Source: Apiospora phragmitis (taxonomy: Eukaryota; Ascomycota; Sordariomycetes; Amphisphaeriales; Apiosporaceae). Taken from it: a DNA stretch of 64,000 bases. Shown one piece after another: positions 47,235 to 59,528 of the stretch. The notes under the pieces were generated by a model. The model made no database searches and had not been told where the DNA came from. It worked only from the letters and a program-made list of their open reading frames with translations. The translations under genes were made by a program, and so were the position numbers. Position 1 is the stretch's first letter; the number at the start of each line of letters is the position of its first letter. Location: contig JAQQWL010000008.1 of assembly GCA_038363925.1 (NCBI GenBank), positions 1,178,001-1,242,000 on the forward strand. The letters run 5' to 3'.

Positions 47235-47890
47235 ATGAAATCGCTTTTGACTGCAGGAAACGAGAGCGTTTTCCTTGGAGAAATAGAGATTCCTAGGCCA
47301 CGAGAAGGCGAGATCCTATTCAAGGTGACGTATGTCGCCCAGAACCCCACGGACTGGAAGAAGCTGGACGTTCCGGCCGGACGCGTCGTTGGCTGTGATT
47401 TTGCCGTCATGGTGGCGGATAGCAACGGCTCGCGGTGGCTACCATATCAATGCGTGGCGGGCTGGGTCCATGGCAAGAGGCCCGACTTACCCGCGTGGCC
47501 CCTTCACGGAATATCTGGTCAGCGAGTGTACCATGGTCGTTCCCCGTGCCCGATTTCATCAGCGACGGGCCCGTCGCGGATCAAGGGCGGACACGTCATC
47601 AGGGGAGAGGCTGATGTCGAGAAGATGAGTCTTGAGAGCACAATTGCATTCACGATCCTCGGTCGGCCTTTTCCTTCGAACGATGACTTTATTACCGTGA
47701 CGGCCCGACACCGGACAACAAGGCCCTCTGGGAAAAGTGCCCGATGATGCTACCGGACCTACTGAGCAGTGGGAAGGTCAAGCCCCACAATGTCAGGATG
47801 TTTAGCTCTATTGACGACATCCCTGGAGGCATTGAAGAGCAAAAGAAAGGCAAGGTCCGCGCTGAGAATTTAGTCTACAAAGTAGGGTAG
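47235..47890 (+). pseudogene. trans-acting enoyl reductase (LovC-like MDR), internally deleted
   Basis: Relic of the stand-alone enoyl reductases that partner fungal HR-PKSs. The N-terminus is well preserved: MKSLLTAGNESVFLGEIEIP, GEILFKVTYVAQNPTDWKKLD, VGCDFAVMV. Then VAGWVHG and, after a frame change near 47475, PRGPFTEYLVSECTMVVP. The C-terminal tail is recognisable in another frame from about 47705: WEKCPMMLPDLLSSGKVKP, GKVRAENLVYKVG, stop about 47890. The whole nucleotide-binding Rossmann core (about 150 residues expected) is missing between them. With at least two frameshifts plus the deletion it cannot reduce anything. Its position beside two PKS relics fits a former cluster member. 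Confidence 0.8.
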
Positions 47891-48229
47891 TCTGCTAGGT
47901 ATTGACTATATTAACTTATTAAAAGGCAAAGAGGCGCTAGATATATCAAAACTCCTCAAGTAATTAAAGGAGCGTATACATGAAATAAAACCAATCAAAG
48001 TGCGTGACTCGCAAAGTGGTGGTGGTGTGAAAACCCCCTGAAACGTGCCGAATGACGGATGGACCAGCCACACCACGGCGCGAATATGCCGGCTCGATGC
48101 CGAGCTTACTCTTCAACCAATAGAAACTCGTAAACCAAATAAAGGGGGCCTTAGCATTACCCGAGCGCCCACTACATTCGTTAGAACCCGGCTGCAGTTT
48201 AGCCCTCTTGCCAGACGGAATAAGACCAC

Positions 48230-49058
48230 TCATGGCTCAGCACTCTCTCTGATGTCCTGCATGACTTCCTTACCGAATTCCCGAACGATGTGGCTGATAT
48301 TGGCAATCTGAACTGCCACGGCCTGATTGAGGAGGTCGGGGGTATCGGTATTGAGGATCAGGTGGATGACATACAAACTCGCCATACCCCCCAGGCTCAA
48401 TATAATAGCGACCAGAATCTTCATCCCAGATTTGATGTACTGCTTAACTCTCTTAGAGTGCGAGTCCTCGGCGTCTTTATTGTACTTCAGGAAGTCACCA
48501 GTCACCTTGGAGATCTTCTCCGTAGCGCTGGATATGGCTGCCCTCACCTTCCTGCTGTAATCCACCTGATTCTCGGTCTGGTCCAGTGAGTCTTTCTGGA
48601 GTTGATCCCATATATTTGCCGATTCCGTTATAAAGTCTTGAAGTATGTCGTCACTCTTTGCGTACGATGGCAATCTTCTGATGCGCGAGATTCGCCTGGA
48701 GGGGCGCGCTGGCGAAATACGGGATTTTCGCCGTATCCGTAACCTTCAGGCAGTTTTCCACCTCGGCCCCTAGTCCATTCAGACGTTCCTTTGCATCATT
48801 CAGGAACTTTGTGTGCATTCCTTTGAGAATAGTCCAGTTCTCCGGCAACATATCCAATCCCTTGTTAAGTTCAAACGCCTTCTTTAATCCCGTGACTTTC
48901 TCCATGAAGTCCTCTACATTGATAATAAACTCTCCCTCTGGATCTGGTGCTGCGCTGTCATTTCTGGCAGCTGGGCTGGTCTGCGGCGGTCCGCTTTCAT
49001 TGCCGGCATCTGGATCTTCATTGGCCGGGTACTGAGGCTGGGAGGCTGAGGCGGACAT
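48230..49058 (-). CDS. hypothetical coiled-coil protein with one membrane segment (frame break inside)
   Basis: Unknown function. The first part (ATG 49058) has a Pro/Ser-rich N-terminus (residues 1-45), then charged helical text: EDFMEKVTGLKKAFELNKGL, LKGMHTKFLNDAKERLNGLG. The second part (to the stop at 48230) has DDILQDFITESANIWDQL, KVRAAISSATEKISKVTGDF and a hydrophobic segment LVAIILSLGGMASLYVIHL near the C-terminus. The frame breaks at about 48663 (IAIVRKE to SDDILQDF), explained by loss of AG from AGAG. Alternatively two overlapping frames. Probably one gene of about 275 residues. Apart from this it shows none of the decay of its PKS neighbours. Confidence 0.6.
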
Positions 49059-49996
49059 TGTCGTTTAGAATGAATTTGAAAGTAAGTAGATAATGTTGAT
49101 GGTTTCGTGGGTCTGATGATTCTTCGTGATGCAGGATGTATTGAGAATACTTATAGCTCGCCATTGGACTTTGTGCTACCACGCAGCCTGACTTAAGAGT
49201 GTTGGGAATCATCATCAACCGACCATACCGAGAAAGCCCCAGGATCTAGAGAGGCGATGCATTTGGGCGACCGCTGTCCTCGATACGAAGTTGCCATGAA
49301 GTTTTCCATCGAGACAAAGGGGGAGAGATGGCAAGCTTGAGGCTCGCTTGCCCCTCGCCAAGCACATGATGGCCAGGGGAAACGGTTTGCCTCCAACGAG
49401 TGTCTTTCAAGGTCCTGCAAACCACGGTAGAATGTATCTGGTGATGTTGATGTGTTGGAGATTGGTGGAAAGGAGAGACGGACCGGTGATCAACGGCAAA
49501 CGAGCTAGGAATTCGGCCAATGGTGCAGGAATTCTCTACCGCGCAAACTTCCGTACCTGCCCGGAGCGCTTCTTTCTTGTTGGCCGAGACCCCTGCCGGC
49601 GGTAGCCAGCTTATCCCTGGCTACCCAAAATTTTCGGTACTCGTCCAGGACAGCATATGGGAGGAGCCCAAATCCATTGTCCTTGACCTGATTAGGGGAC
49701 TTACTCGGTCGCTCCCCATTTCACAATTTGGTTATCCACCCTTCTATCGCGAGACCTGGAATTCCCCCAACTTCACGCCAGATCATCCCACACGATCTGT
49801 TGTCCTCCCGCCCGGTAATCGCCGTTCACTTGGAGACGACGTTCAGTTGGTTGTATCACCATGTATCACACCTTCCAAAAGCAAAATTGCCCTAGCCATC
49901 AGTCAGGAGACTGTGACTAAGTCGCAAATTACCACCATAGCAGGTGACTACTGTATGATTATTACGTCTCTATTCGATGTGAATCATTGTAGTGTA
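49059..49996. other. intergenic, no convincing gene
   Basis: Contains the promoter of the hypothetical gene and the 3' flank of the NR-PKS relic. A plus-strand open frame (49520-50014) has no recognisable features and overlaps the PKS 3' end; not accepted. Confidence 0.5.
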
Positions 49997-52134
49997 CTAC
50001 TTTACGTTATCTAATTCATACAGGAATCCACTCACTTTCCAAGCTCCAATGTATCTCCTGACCTGCTCATCGCTCACCGGCTGCACGCCCCTCAGAGCCG
50101 GCGAGTCCTCCATAGCGTTTGCCGTGGTCATCGTCACCCCACCGCACGACATGTGCCCAAACTTGTGCTCGAAGAAGTCGATGGCCTTCGCCGCAGGATT
50201 CTCCCACGCATTCTCTCCAGGGTGGGGCCTCACCCGCCTGACCCACTCCTGCAGCGGCACAATTCCCCTCTCGGGCACGCCCAGCGCGGAAGCCAGGACC
50301 GGGACCATGTCCCCTCAGTCCCTGGTGATCGGGTTTGTCCACGTGGTACACAGGGTGGCAGTCCGGCCCGTCGTATAGGAGAGGATCTGCCAGCGACCCC
50401 GAGGCCAACTCGAGCGGCACCCAGGACAGCACGCCCTTGACGGCCGGAAAGGCCAGTAGCGTCTGCGCCAACTTGAAGAGGAGCCAGGGGACCCTCCATG
50501 TGGTTCCAGTACCCGGTCTTGACGGACCCGGACACCTGTCCGAGCCGGACCGTCATGGCGCGGAAGCGGTCGGGATGGCGGCCGAGGGGTCTCGCGCAGT
50601 ACGCGCTCGTAAACCACCTTGGCGCCCCCGTACCCATTGGGGAGCGCCCTGTCGATGTCGAGGGGCTCCTCGGGCACCCTAACTTGGCCACTCGGCCTAT
50701 GGTGATTGAGGCAGTAAACCTTATCAACCGTAGGGAGGCTGGCAAGGTGTGCCACAATGTGGCTACCAAGGCTTCCCGTAGCACCCGTGACTAGTACGCA
50801 CACGGGCGAACTCGTGGTGTCCGTAACAGTCGCCCACTTGGTTTGCGGGGGGACCGAGAATCCCTGAATTGTGCTCTCCACGTACTTATCAGCGGCCGCC
50901 TTTCGGGCCTGCAAATCATCTTCACTTTCCTCTTCGCCGTCGCCGTGGCCCATCATCTCCGACAAGTCCGCAGCAGGCGGGTTGTCGAGAGCTTGCGGGA
51001 CGTCCGCCGCCATTGCGATCAGGACTTGTTGAACATGCACTTCGGGCAACTTTCCATCGGTCCATTCGACGTGCTTGAATCCAGACGCGAGGAGCTCCTT
51101 CTCCCAGCGCCTCTCGTACACGATGGCATGAGACCGGCCGTCGTCAAAGAGCCACCAGCCTTCCAAGGTGCCCCACACGACATCGACCCAGTGCAGCGAC
51201 CCCATCATTTCCAGCAGGATGAGGAAGCCGTCGGGGCGCAAGAACTTGCGAATATTCCCGTTCGATCCTTGGAGGGAGTGGGTTGCGTGCACCGCGTTGC
51301 TGGCGATGACTGTGTGCTGAGAGCCTATCAGCTCCTGCTCGGCCGGGGCCTTCTCGATGTCGTGGACGGCGAATTTCATGAAGGGGTACTGTTTGAACTT
51401 CCTTTTGGCTTGAGCCACGAGAGAAGGCGAACGGTCGGTAAAGGTGTACTCTGCCGGAATCCCGAGCTAAGCGAGCGTGGGCACGATGACTTTGGTGGTG
51501 CCTCCCGTTCCGGCGCCCATCTCCAAGATCTTCAGGGTGGTCTGGCTCGGGGGGGAGGGGGGGTTGGTTCAGCTTCAGCTTGGCAGCCAGCCGCGAGAGG
51601 AAATCAACCATTAACTAGAAGTACAACTTTTTGAAGGGCAGTTCTCCATAGAGACTAGCGACCAACTCGCGGTTCTTAGCGTCACCGAATATCAACTGGG
51701 GCCCGTCCGCCTTGCCCGACAAGACGTCGGCCATTCTGGAGCCGACGTTGTAAGTGAGCTGATGTGAAGCCTCGTTATCCGCGTGGTGCTTCATGAGGTC
51801 TTCCAGAATGGCCTGAGCCGTCTGTGACGGAAGAGGGATGGCGGTGCGGGTGATGATGCCGTCATCACAATCGATAATTCTCGTCTCTTCCAGCATTTTG
51901 TACAGGTAGTCGTGGAACCGCTGGTGTTTAGCGACGAAGGGGACCGGCTACAAAACATCGCCAGGCTGAGACGCCCCAAGGTCGCATCCCAGCTGTTTGA
52001 AAGTCGCACTTATGAGGACCAGGCAGAGTCTGGTCTGCTTCTGGGAGACGCCGCTGAGGTAGCCCGACAATCCGGCGAGCCTTGTTGTAATACGGTGAGG
52101 CACAGCGTGGATAGATCCACCGGAGTTTGGGCAT
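49997..52134 (-). pseudogene. NR-PKS C-terminal relic: C-methyltransferase + thioester reductase
   Basis: Remains of a non-reducing PKS ending in CMeT and reductive-release (R) domains. CMeT: LVLISATFKQLGCDLGASQP near 52040, KHQRFHDYLYKMLEETRIID, LTYNVGSRMADVL, SAM motif ILEMGAGTGGTTKV, YTFTDRSPSLVAQAKRKF, FLILLEMMGSLHWVDVVWG. Linker, then R domain: VLVTGATGSLGSHIVAHLAS (NADPH site), VYCLNHHRP, LPNGYGGAKVVYERVL, VKTGYWNHMEG, YHVDKP and MSCGGVTM to the stop at 49997. Lesions: TAG codons at 51950-51948 and 51469-51467, both CAG-type changes; several frameshifts; and about 90 residues missing between CLNHH and RVPEE. SAT, KS, AT, PT and ACP are absent. Confidence 0.85.
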
Positions 52135-52572
52135 TCCTGTCCCCGTTAGCCAAAGGATTACTGCTGACTATAGTTACCTAATTGGGTCTGACGCGTCTTG
52201 GCCCCTTCCCAGGGAACTGGAAACTCATACTAAAGTTTCTCCGGTTCCCCGGCTTTAGGCCTACGTTCATATTGCACTTGGCTTGGCGCAGGTTCCAAGA
52301 AACCAGGGCAGGGTTGTCCAACTCCACGAGGCCTGAGCCAATGGTTGCTTGTTTTCGCTCCGTCTTCATGTCCCGTGGAGCAAACACTTGCATCGACACC
52401 GACTCCCATGTATCGGAGCTCTGCAGCCCATATTACCGCTACAGAACAATCAAAATATATTACAGAGAAGCTAGATATCCGTGCTTCATAATTTGAGTTG
52501 CAGGTGGATTCAACAACAATAACAAAACAACAACAACAACAACAATAATAACAACAACAGCCACAGGACAAG
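52135..52572. promoter_or_regulatory. divergent intergenic region between the two PKS relics
   Basis: The NR-PKS remnant is read leftward and the HR-PKS rightward from this region, as in two-PKS clusters with a shared promoter. Because the NR-PKS N-terminal half is missing, this may instead be a deletion junction. No regulator motif claimed. Confidence 0.4.
52510..52562 (+). repeat. CAA/AAC microsatellite in the HR-PKS leader
   Basis: About 50 bases of imperfect CAA/AAC/AAT repeats ending 11 bases before the HR-PKS ATG; likely 5' untranslated region. Confidence 0.85.
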
Positions 52573-55500
52573 ATGGGAAGCACATTTGGCCATGGGCGCT
52601 CCACTGGCGGTGCCAGCGAGCCCGTTCCCATCATTGGCATGAGTTCGAAGTTCGCAGGAAATGCAACCAATACAGACTGGTTATGGCGTATGCTGGTCGA
52701 GGGACGCAGTGGCTGGATGCCGTTGCTATCCTCCAGATTCAAGCCAGAGGGGGTCTACCATCCGAACAATGAGAGACTTCACAGCGTATGTCTTCATGGT
52801 GGTTTATGTCCAGTTATCTGTGTTGAGTGCGTACTAATCCGGTCTTGCGCTGCTGTCCTGAGACGCATGTCAAAGGCGCACATTTCCTTCAAGAGGACGT
52901 GGGATTGTTCGACGCGGCGTTCTTTAGTTATTCGAGCGAAACATCATCGGTATGATTCAAACTGGCCCCTGAACTAATAGCAGACATTGACACTATTAGC
53001 GTCTAGTCTCTCGATCCACAATACCGACTTCAGCTAGAGTCCGTTTATGAAGCCTTGGAAAACGGTTAGTTCCCAGTGTCTTACTTGTTCCCTCTATCTG
53101 TCTGTGTATATGCCGTCGCTAACAAGAGCATGGCTTGCGACATCCGCAGCTGGGCTCCCATTGGCATGGATCGCAGGATCAAACACTTCAGTGTTAACAG
53201 GCGTCTTCGTCCATGACTACCGCGACGGCTTACTTCGAAACCCCGACAACTTGCCTCGGTTGATGGCTACGGGAACCGGCGTGCCCGTGATGTCGAATCG
53301 GATCTCCCAATTCTTTGACCTCCGCGGCGCGAGTATGGCAATAGAGACCGCCTATTCATCGGGAATGGTCGCAATGCACCAGGCCATACAGAGCTTGAGG
53401 ACAGGGGAAGCTGGTATGGCGATTGTGGGCGGTGCCAACTTAACTCTTAACCCGGATTTGTTCAAAGCCTTGGGCTCCGCAGGGTGAGCATTGGCTCCCT
53501 TAGGTGTATTCCGAGGCTATGGAAACTAATTCGCATGCCACCATGTTCTTGTCAGGTGACGGAAAGTCATACGCTTTCGACTCGCGCGCCAGTGGATATG
53601 GACGAGGAGAGGGCGTCGCAACGGTCGTGGTGAAGCTGTTGAAGGACGCGTTAGCCGCAGGTGACCCAATTCAAGCCGTCATTCGGGAATCACTTCTCAA
53701 CTAAGACGGTAAAACCGAGACCATCACAGCACCCAGCTTACAGGCGCAAGAGGCCTTGATCCGTGGTTGCTATCAGAAAGCGGGGCTCGACCCCGAGATA
53801 CCCAGTTCTTCGAGGCACATGGTACGGGTACCCAAGCTGGCGACACCATCGAGGCGCAAGCCATTGCATCATTTTTTGGGGCCCCGGCCCGAGCCTTTGC
53901 TTATTGGTTCTATCAAAACCAATATTGGTCACACTAAAGCGGCGAGCGGCTTGGCAAGTATTATCAAGACTGCATTGGCCTTGAAAAAGGGGGTGATTCC
54001 ACCCACCGTTAACTTTGAAAAACTGAACCCGAAACTCTCTCTTGAAGAATGGAATCTCAAACTGGTCAGAGAGACCGAAGTCTGGCCAAAGACCTTGATC
54101 CGCCGTGCCTCTATCAACAACTTCGGTTATGGAGGAGCCAACGCCATATCATAATGGAAGATGCCGCGCGCTGGGCTCCCAAGCAATTGGACACCATCCA
54201 GTCAAATGGGCCCGTCAACGGGGATTCCCATCCCTTGGTCACAAATGGTGGCGTTTCCGCAGTCAATAAATCTGCTACACGGGGGTTTGGTGGGTCTAAG
54301 GTCCTAGTGCTGAGCGGGAAAGACGAGCAGGCATGCCAGGCAATGATCTCCAACCTTGGCGACTTCCTAGAACAGGAGATGGCGACACAGGGAAACCCGA
54401 AAAAGTTTCTCAGCAGTCTCGCATATACTTTAGGACAACGACGCACTCGATTCGCATGGCTAGCGGCTCACCCAGTCACCGGCAGGATGAATTCAGTCAT
54501 CCAGACACTGCGGTCACCAAAGTTTAAGCCCGTTCGGAGCTCGACCGGACGCCGAATCGTCATGGTTATCACTGGACAGGGCGCACAGTGGTATGCCATG
54601 GCCCGAGAACTTGTCGATGCCTACCCCGTCTACAAGGAGTCGCTGCGAGAGGCCGAGGGTATCTCCAACAATTCGGGGCGGAGTGGTTTCTGCTGAAGGA
54701 ACTGTCACGGGATGCAGAGGAAACCCGCATCAATGAGGTCGCTCTAAGCACACCCATCTGCGTCGCGGTGCATATATCGCTTGTTCGACTGCTCCGGTCT
54801 TGGGGCGTAGTACCCACGGCTGTCACGAGCCATTCGAGCGGTGAAATCGCTGCAGCATATGCCGCCGGAGCGATAAGCTACCAAGCAGCTATTTATTTCG
54901 TATCATTGGGCAGCTCTGGCGGCCAACCCTGCTTTGCGAGGCCCGATGAAGGGCGGCATGATTGCCGTCGGCTGGGGCAATCAAATACGGAGGCATACCT
55001 GAAGCGCTTGGCGTCGGGAAAGGCCATTGTGGCGCGCATCAACAACCCGTCTAGCACCACAGTTGCCGGTGATTTGTCTGCCGTGATGGAGCTAGAGGGT
55101 TTGGCGAAGGTAGATGGCATCTTTGCTCGCCGTCTGAAGGTGGACACAGTATGGCATTCGCACCACATGGAACCCGTGGCAGATGCTTATGCGGACGAAC
55201 TTGAAGATGATGAACGACCTGTAGAATTAAATAATGTTGCCGGTGAGCTGGTCGCCTTCTCGTCTCCCGTCACCGGCGGTCGCATAGAGAGTTCCGAAGA
55301 GATTGCGAGTCCGCAGCACTAGATTGACAGCTTGCTGCAGCCGGTGCAGTTTGTCACTGCCTTCACTGACATAGTTTTGGGCGACCGTGGCGGGTCGACG
55401 TCCAACGTGGGCGTTATTGTTGAGGTACCACGTACTCCATCCTGCCTCTCTGGACTCGATTATCACAGCACCATACTCGGCCATGCCAGAGGTGGCCGGT

Positions 55501-58500
55501 CGTGAGACGGCTGCCAAGATACCGAGGGCTGTGCAGAGCTTTTGGGTATCTGCCAAGATCAGCAGCAAGGCAAGGTATACTTTTAAGGTTCTCCTCCTCC
55601 ATTATTCACAATGACGACCAAGACATGAAGGCAAATGTGACGGTGTTTGACCAGGATGATGGAAAGCCTGTGCTGGAGATGATGACTCTCTCTACCAATC
55701 CTTGGGACCCGCTCTATCGTTACAGGAGTCTGAGCCGTGGCAAGCCCAATGGTGCAACAGTATAGAATGGCTGCCTGATTTGTCTTTTGCATCACCAACC
55801 ATTTTTGAGAGGATCAAGAAACAACTAGGCAGCAATGACTTTGACTCGTCCGAGGACTCCGTGATACAGGACATCCGGCGCGTTTGCGTCTACTTCATGC
55901 AGAAGGCACTCTTGAACATGGATCAACAGGACGTGCAACGAGTGGAACCGCATCACGCCAAGTACTATCTTTGGATGAAGCACATGGTCGATAAGTCTGC
56001 CGATTAGCTAGCCGACGACGAGGTCCAAAGACAACATCGGGTTGATCAGGCAGCCGGCGCCCGGGGGAGATGGTGAGATGGTGTGTCATCTAGGCCCTCG
56101 CTTGGCCGCCATACTGCGAGGCGAGAAGACACCTCTCGAGATAATGACTCAAGGTGGTGTGCTATCTCGGTACCAGAGCGGTACGCCCAGGCTCAAGCGC
56201 ATTGGGCTACAGGTCTCTGGGGCTGTTGCGCCACCTGGCACACAACAACCCGCGCAGTCGTATCCTGGAGGTCGAAGCCGTGTTTGGCGCCATGACGCGA
56301 TATGCCCTAAGTACCCTGGGTACGGTAGCATCAGGTGGCCCGCACACCTCATCATATCACTTCACCGACATTTCTGAGAAGACCTTCGAGACCTCTCGAG
56401 AGATGTTTGCTCACTGGAATGAGTTACTATCTTTCGATATCCTCGACATTGACCGCAATCCCGCAGCACAGGGCTTCGCAAGTGGGCCCTCTGCGTGGAA
56501 ACCCTGAGAGTATTGTGATCGTCGTGAGCAAAAGAGCGGGCGCTCTGCCTTCTGCTTGGCTGGAAAGCCTACGAAAGTCTCTCAGTCCACTCACTGAGGG
56601 TGGCGAACGAACGTTGCCCGTCGTGCAAAAGCTTGAGTCCGAGTCGGTCACCTCGACGTGGTACGCTGGAAAAACCTCCATCTTCGTTGGTGAGATGGAT
56701 GAGCCGATCCTGTATGGTCTAAATGCGGCATACCTCGAAGGCATACGGGCAATTTCAACGGGCTGTCAGGGACTCCTCTGGGGAACGTGCGGTGGCGCGG
56801 TTGGTTGCGAAAGGTCGAGTTGAGTCTTGCGACTGGATTTGTCCGTACATTGCGAACTTAGTACGTCAGCCGCAAGTTTCTGACACTGGACTTGGACCTT
56901 AAAGCATCTCTTTGGTCCGAGGCCGGAATATCCACTATCCTTCAGTTATTCCTGCAAAGTGATCTCAACAAATCCTCCAATAGCAGCGGTGTGGTGGAGA
57001 AGGGCCCGGCTGAGCTTGAGTACGCCGAGCGTGACGGCGTCATTCTGGTCCCGAGGCTGTACCATGACATCAAGAACAACCAGATGATGTCTCGCAGTGT
57101 TCAGGATCCCGGTCGCCAGCAAGCTCGTTCAATCGAGGCATGGCACCAATCTGATCGACCCCTCTGTTAGAATCCAGACCAGCAAGCTTTTGGCGACGAC
57201 GACTACGCCAATGCTTACTACGACGATCTTCCGTCCAACTTGGTAGAAGTCGCGCCAAAGGCATACGGCGCCAACTTGGAAGACACGGGGAAAGCACATC
57301 ATGGGCCTTGAGTGCGCGGGTATCATTTCTAGAGTCGGGAGTGAAGGGGCTGCACGAGGCTTCGTCGTCGGCGATCGCGTAATGTGTTTGTTGCGCCAGT
57401 TACATTTTGCTAACCGCGCCATCGCCGATTGGACATCTGTGGTGGCCATGCTAAATGAAATCACCTGCGATGAAGCAGCATCGATTCCCTCGGCCTTTTT
57501 CTCGGCCTATTTCTGCCTCGCGGAGGTTGCAAGATTGAAACTCGCCCAGAGAGTTCTGATACATGATGCAGCCGAAGATATTGGGCAAGCGGCCATCATG
57601 ATTGCGCAGCACATTGGGGGAGAGGTTTTCGCGTTGGTGGAGAACGACAAGAAGCGCGAGTCGATTGCAAAGGGGTACGGAATACCGCTTGACCAAATTT
57701 TCGAAAATGCCGACAGCTCGTTCAGTGCAGCTGTTCTTGAAGCGACTGAAGGTCGTGGAGTCGACGTCGTCTTGAGCTCGCGGGCTGGTCCGCTTCGGGA
57801 GGCCATTAGCCTTGTGGCACCTCAGGGATGGTTTATTCAGCTCCATGATGATCGCGTTGGCCCAGGCCCCATTTAGCGACGCAGTCATGTGCCCAGGTAT
57901 GTCCTTAACTGTCTTCAACCTGGGCAGCGTGCCAGAGCACCGAGGGCTTGATGTGCACCGCTGCCTGGCTGAGGTTGCACGTCTCTTGAGGCAAAGGTCT
58001 TTAAGCCTATACATGCCGTCACCCCGTTCAGAATTGGGGAAATTGACCAAGCTACCGCGATGTTGCAAGAGGAGGCCCACAAGGAAAGGGCTGTGTTGTC
58101 ATGCGGCGACTGTGAGATGGTGCCTGTGCTCTCAAGAAGCACTGCAGCGGAACTCTCCGCCAGTGCATCATACTTGATCGTCGGTAGCAGAGGCGGGCTG
58201 GGGCAGTCCGTGGCACACTGGCTGGTATCACGTGGCGCGAGGAATATCATTTTGATGTCGCGCAACGCGGCCAAGAGCCAGCACACCGCGGCGCTGGCCG
58301 AGGAGCTTCGCCGGGCTGGCTGCTACAATGTCTTGCCTGTGAGCTGCGATGTAGCCAGCCAAGATGACCTCGCCCATGCAATCCATTCGTGTGCCAGAGA
58401 AGGCTTGCCACCTATTCGTGGCGTGATCCATGCCGCTTTCGCGTTCCGGGTAAGCGTCCGGCATTATCTCCCCGGCTTTGCTGTAACTTGGTACTCGGCG

Positions 58501-59172
58501 GCAGGTGCATAAGAGGATGCTCTTGCCCATTGGCGCGTGAGGCAATGCGGTCTCCCCGCCGTGTCGATCGGCCTCTCCGTCGTGAATGGTGTCGGGTACG
58601 TGGCCGAAGCCTCCGCCGCCGAAATATTGCACAAGACGCTAATGAGGGCAGGTCGGAGAGTCATCGGCGAGGACCATGTGCTAATCGCACTGGAGTCGGC
58701 GATTCTGTCGCCCCGCGATCCTCAATTTGTCGTTGGGGGTAGCAATTCAGGCCCAGGGCTGCATTGGGACGTCGACGGTGACCTTGGGCGCGACGTGCGG
58801 CTCCTACCGCTCAAGTACAGACAACCCTCTGATTCGAACCAGGAGCAGCACCAACAACAGGATCTCGGCGACTCCCTTGCCGCAAAGATGGCCGCGTGTG
58901 GGACACGAGAAGAGGCGATCGGCGTTGTCGGCACAGTGTTGGCCAACATGTTGGCCGATATGTTCCTGGTTCCTGTTCAGGAGATTGACCTCGCCCAGTC
59001 GCCCTCAAAGCAAGGCGTGGACTCACTCGTGGCGGTGGAAGTACGTAATATGAAGTTCAGCCAGGCAGCTGCCGAGCTGTCTATCTTCAGCATCATGCAG
59101 ATCTCAAGCCTCACCCTGCTGGTAGCGAAAGTGACAAATCGCAGTGCGCACGTCGAGTTTGCGGCCGCATGA
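52573..59172 (+). pseudogene. highly reducing PKS (KS-AT-DH relic-CMeT-ER-KR-ACP), inactivated
   Basis: Iterative type I PKS. Start: MGSTFGHG..EPVPIIGMSSKFAG. KS (52.6-54.15 kb, small introns near 52786, 52950 and 53065): GVFVHDYRDGLL, active site [52 protein letters not shown] (54.55-55.3): TGQGAQWYAM, SHSSGEIAAAYAAG. DH is almost absent. CMeT (55.9-56.5): ILEVEAVFGAMTRYAL, with the GAGTGG motif lost. ER (57.3-57.9): DRVMCLL, VLIHDAAEDIGQAA. KR (58.06-58.8): YLIVGSRGGLGQSVAHWL. ACP: GVDSLVAVEVRN, stop 59172. Lesions: KS Cys to Tyr (53353-53355), AT Gly to Ser before His (54828), TAG for Trp (55320-55322), ER GG to ED (57574-57579), many frameshifts and missing segments. Confidence 0.9.
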
Positions 59173-59528
59173 TTGAGTGGACGTCAACTGTGCGCCCATT
59201 AATTGCATATTAGAATATAGATCAATCAATATCGACCGGGCTACTATGATATTATGGTTCGCAATTTTCGATGCCAACTTTGTGGCGAGGTGATATCGCG
59301 TTCTCACTCATAAAGCCACTAAACTGACTGCAACGTAATATATGAAACGACGATATGGTTTCGGGTTAGCTTAAACTGCACATAGTTTAGCAATGTACTG
59401 CTGAATTCACACCTCCTATATCACAGCTCAACCCAGTCTAGGCTTTGCTGGTTGACCAAAGTTTTCTTAGAGGAGTGATCCCATGTCAGGCGCTGAGTGA
59501 CCCAGCCTCCATGGCGTTTGATTTGGTG
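59173..59528. other. convergent 3' region, no gene seen
   Basis: Between the HR-PKS stop and the 3' end of the regulator gene. AT-richer; no features. Confidence 0.5.

Noticed and set aside
49520..50014. 164-residue plus-strand frame
   Set aside because: No recognisable features; its end overlaps the conserved C-terminus of the NR-PKS reductase on the other strand.
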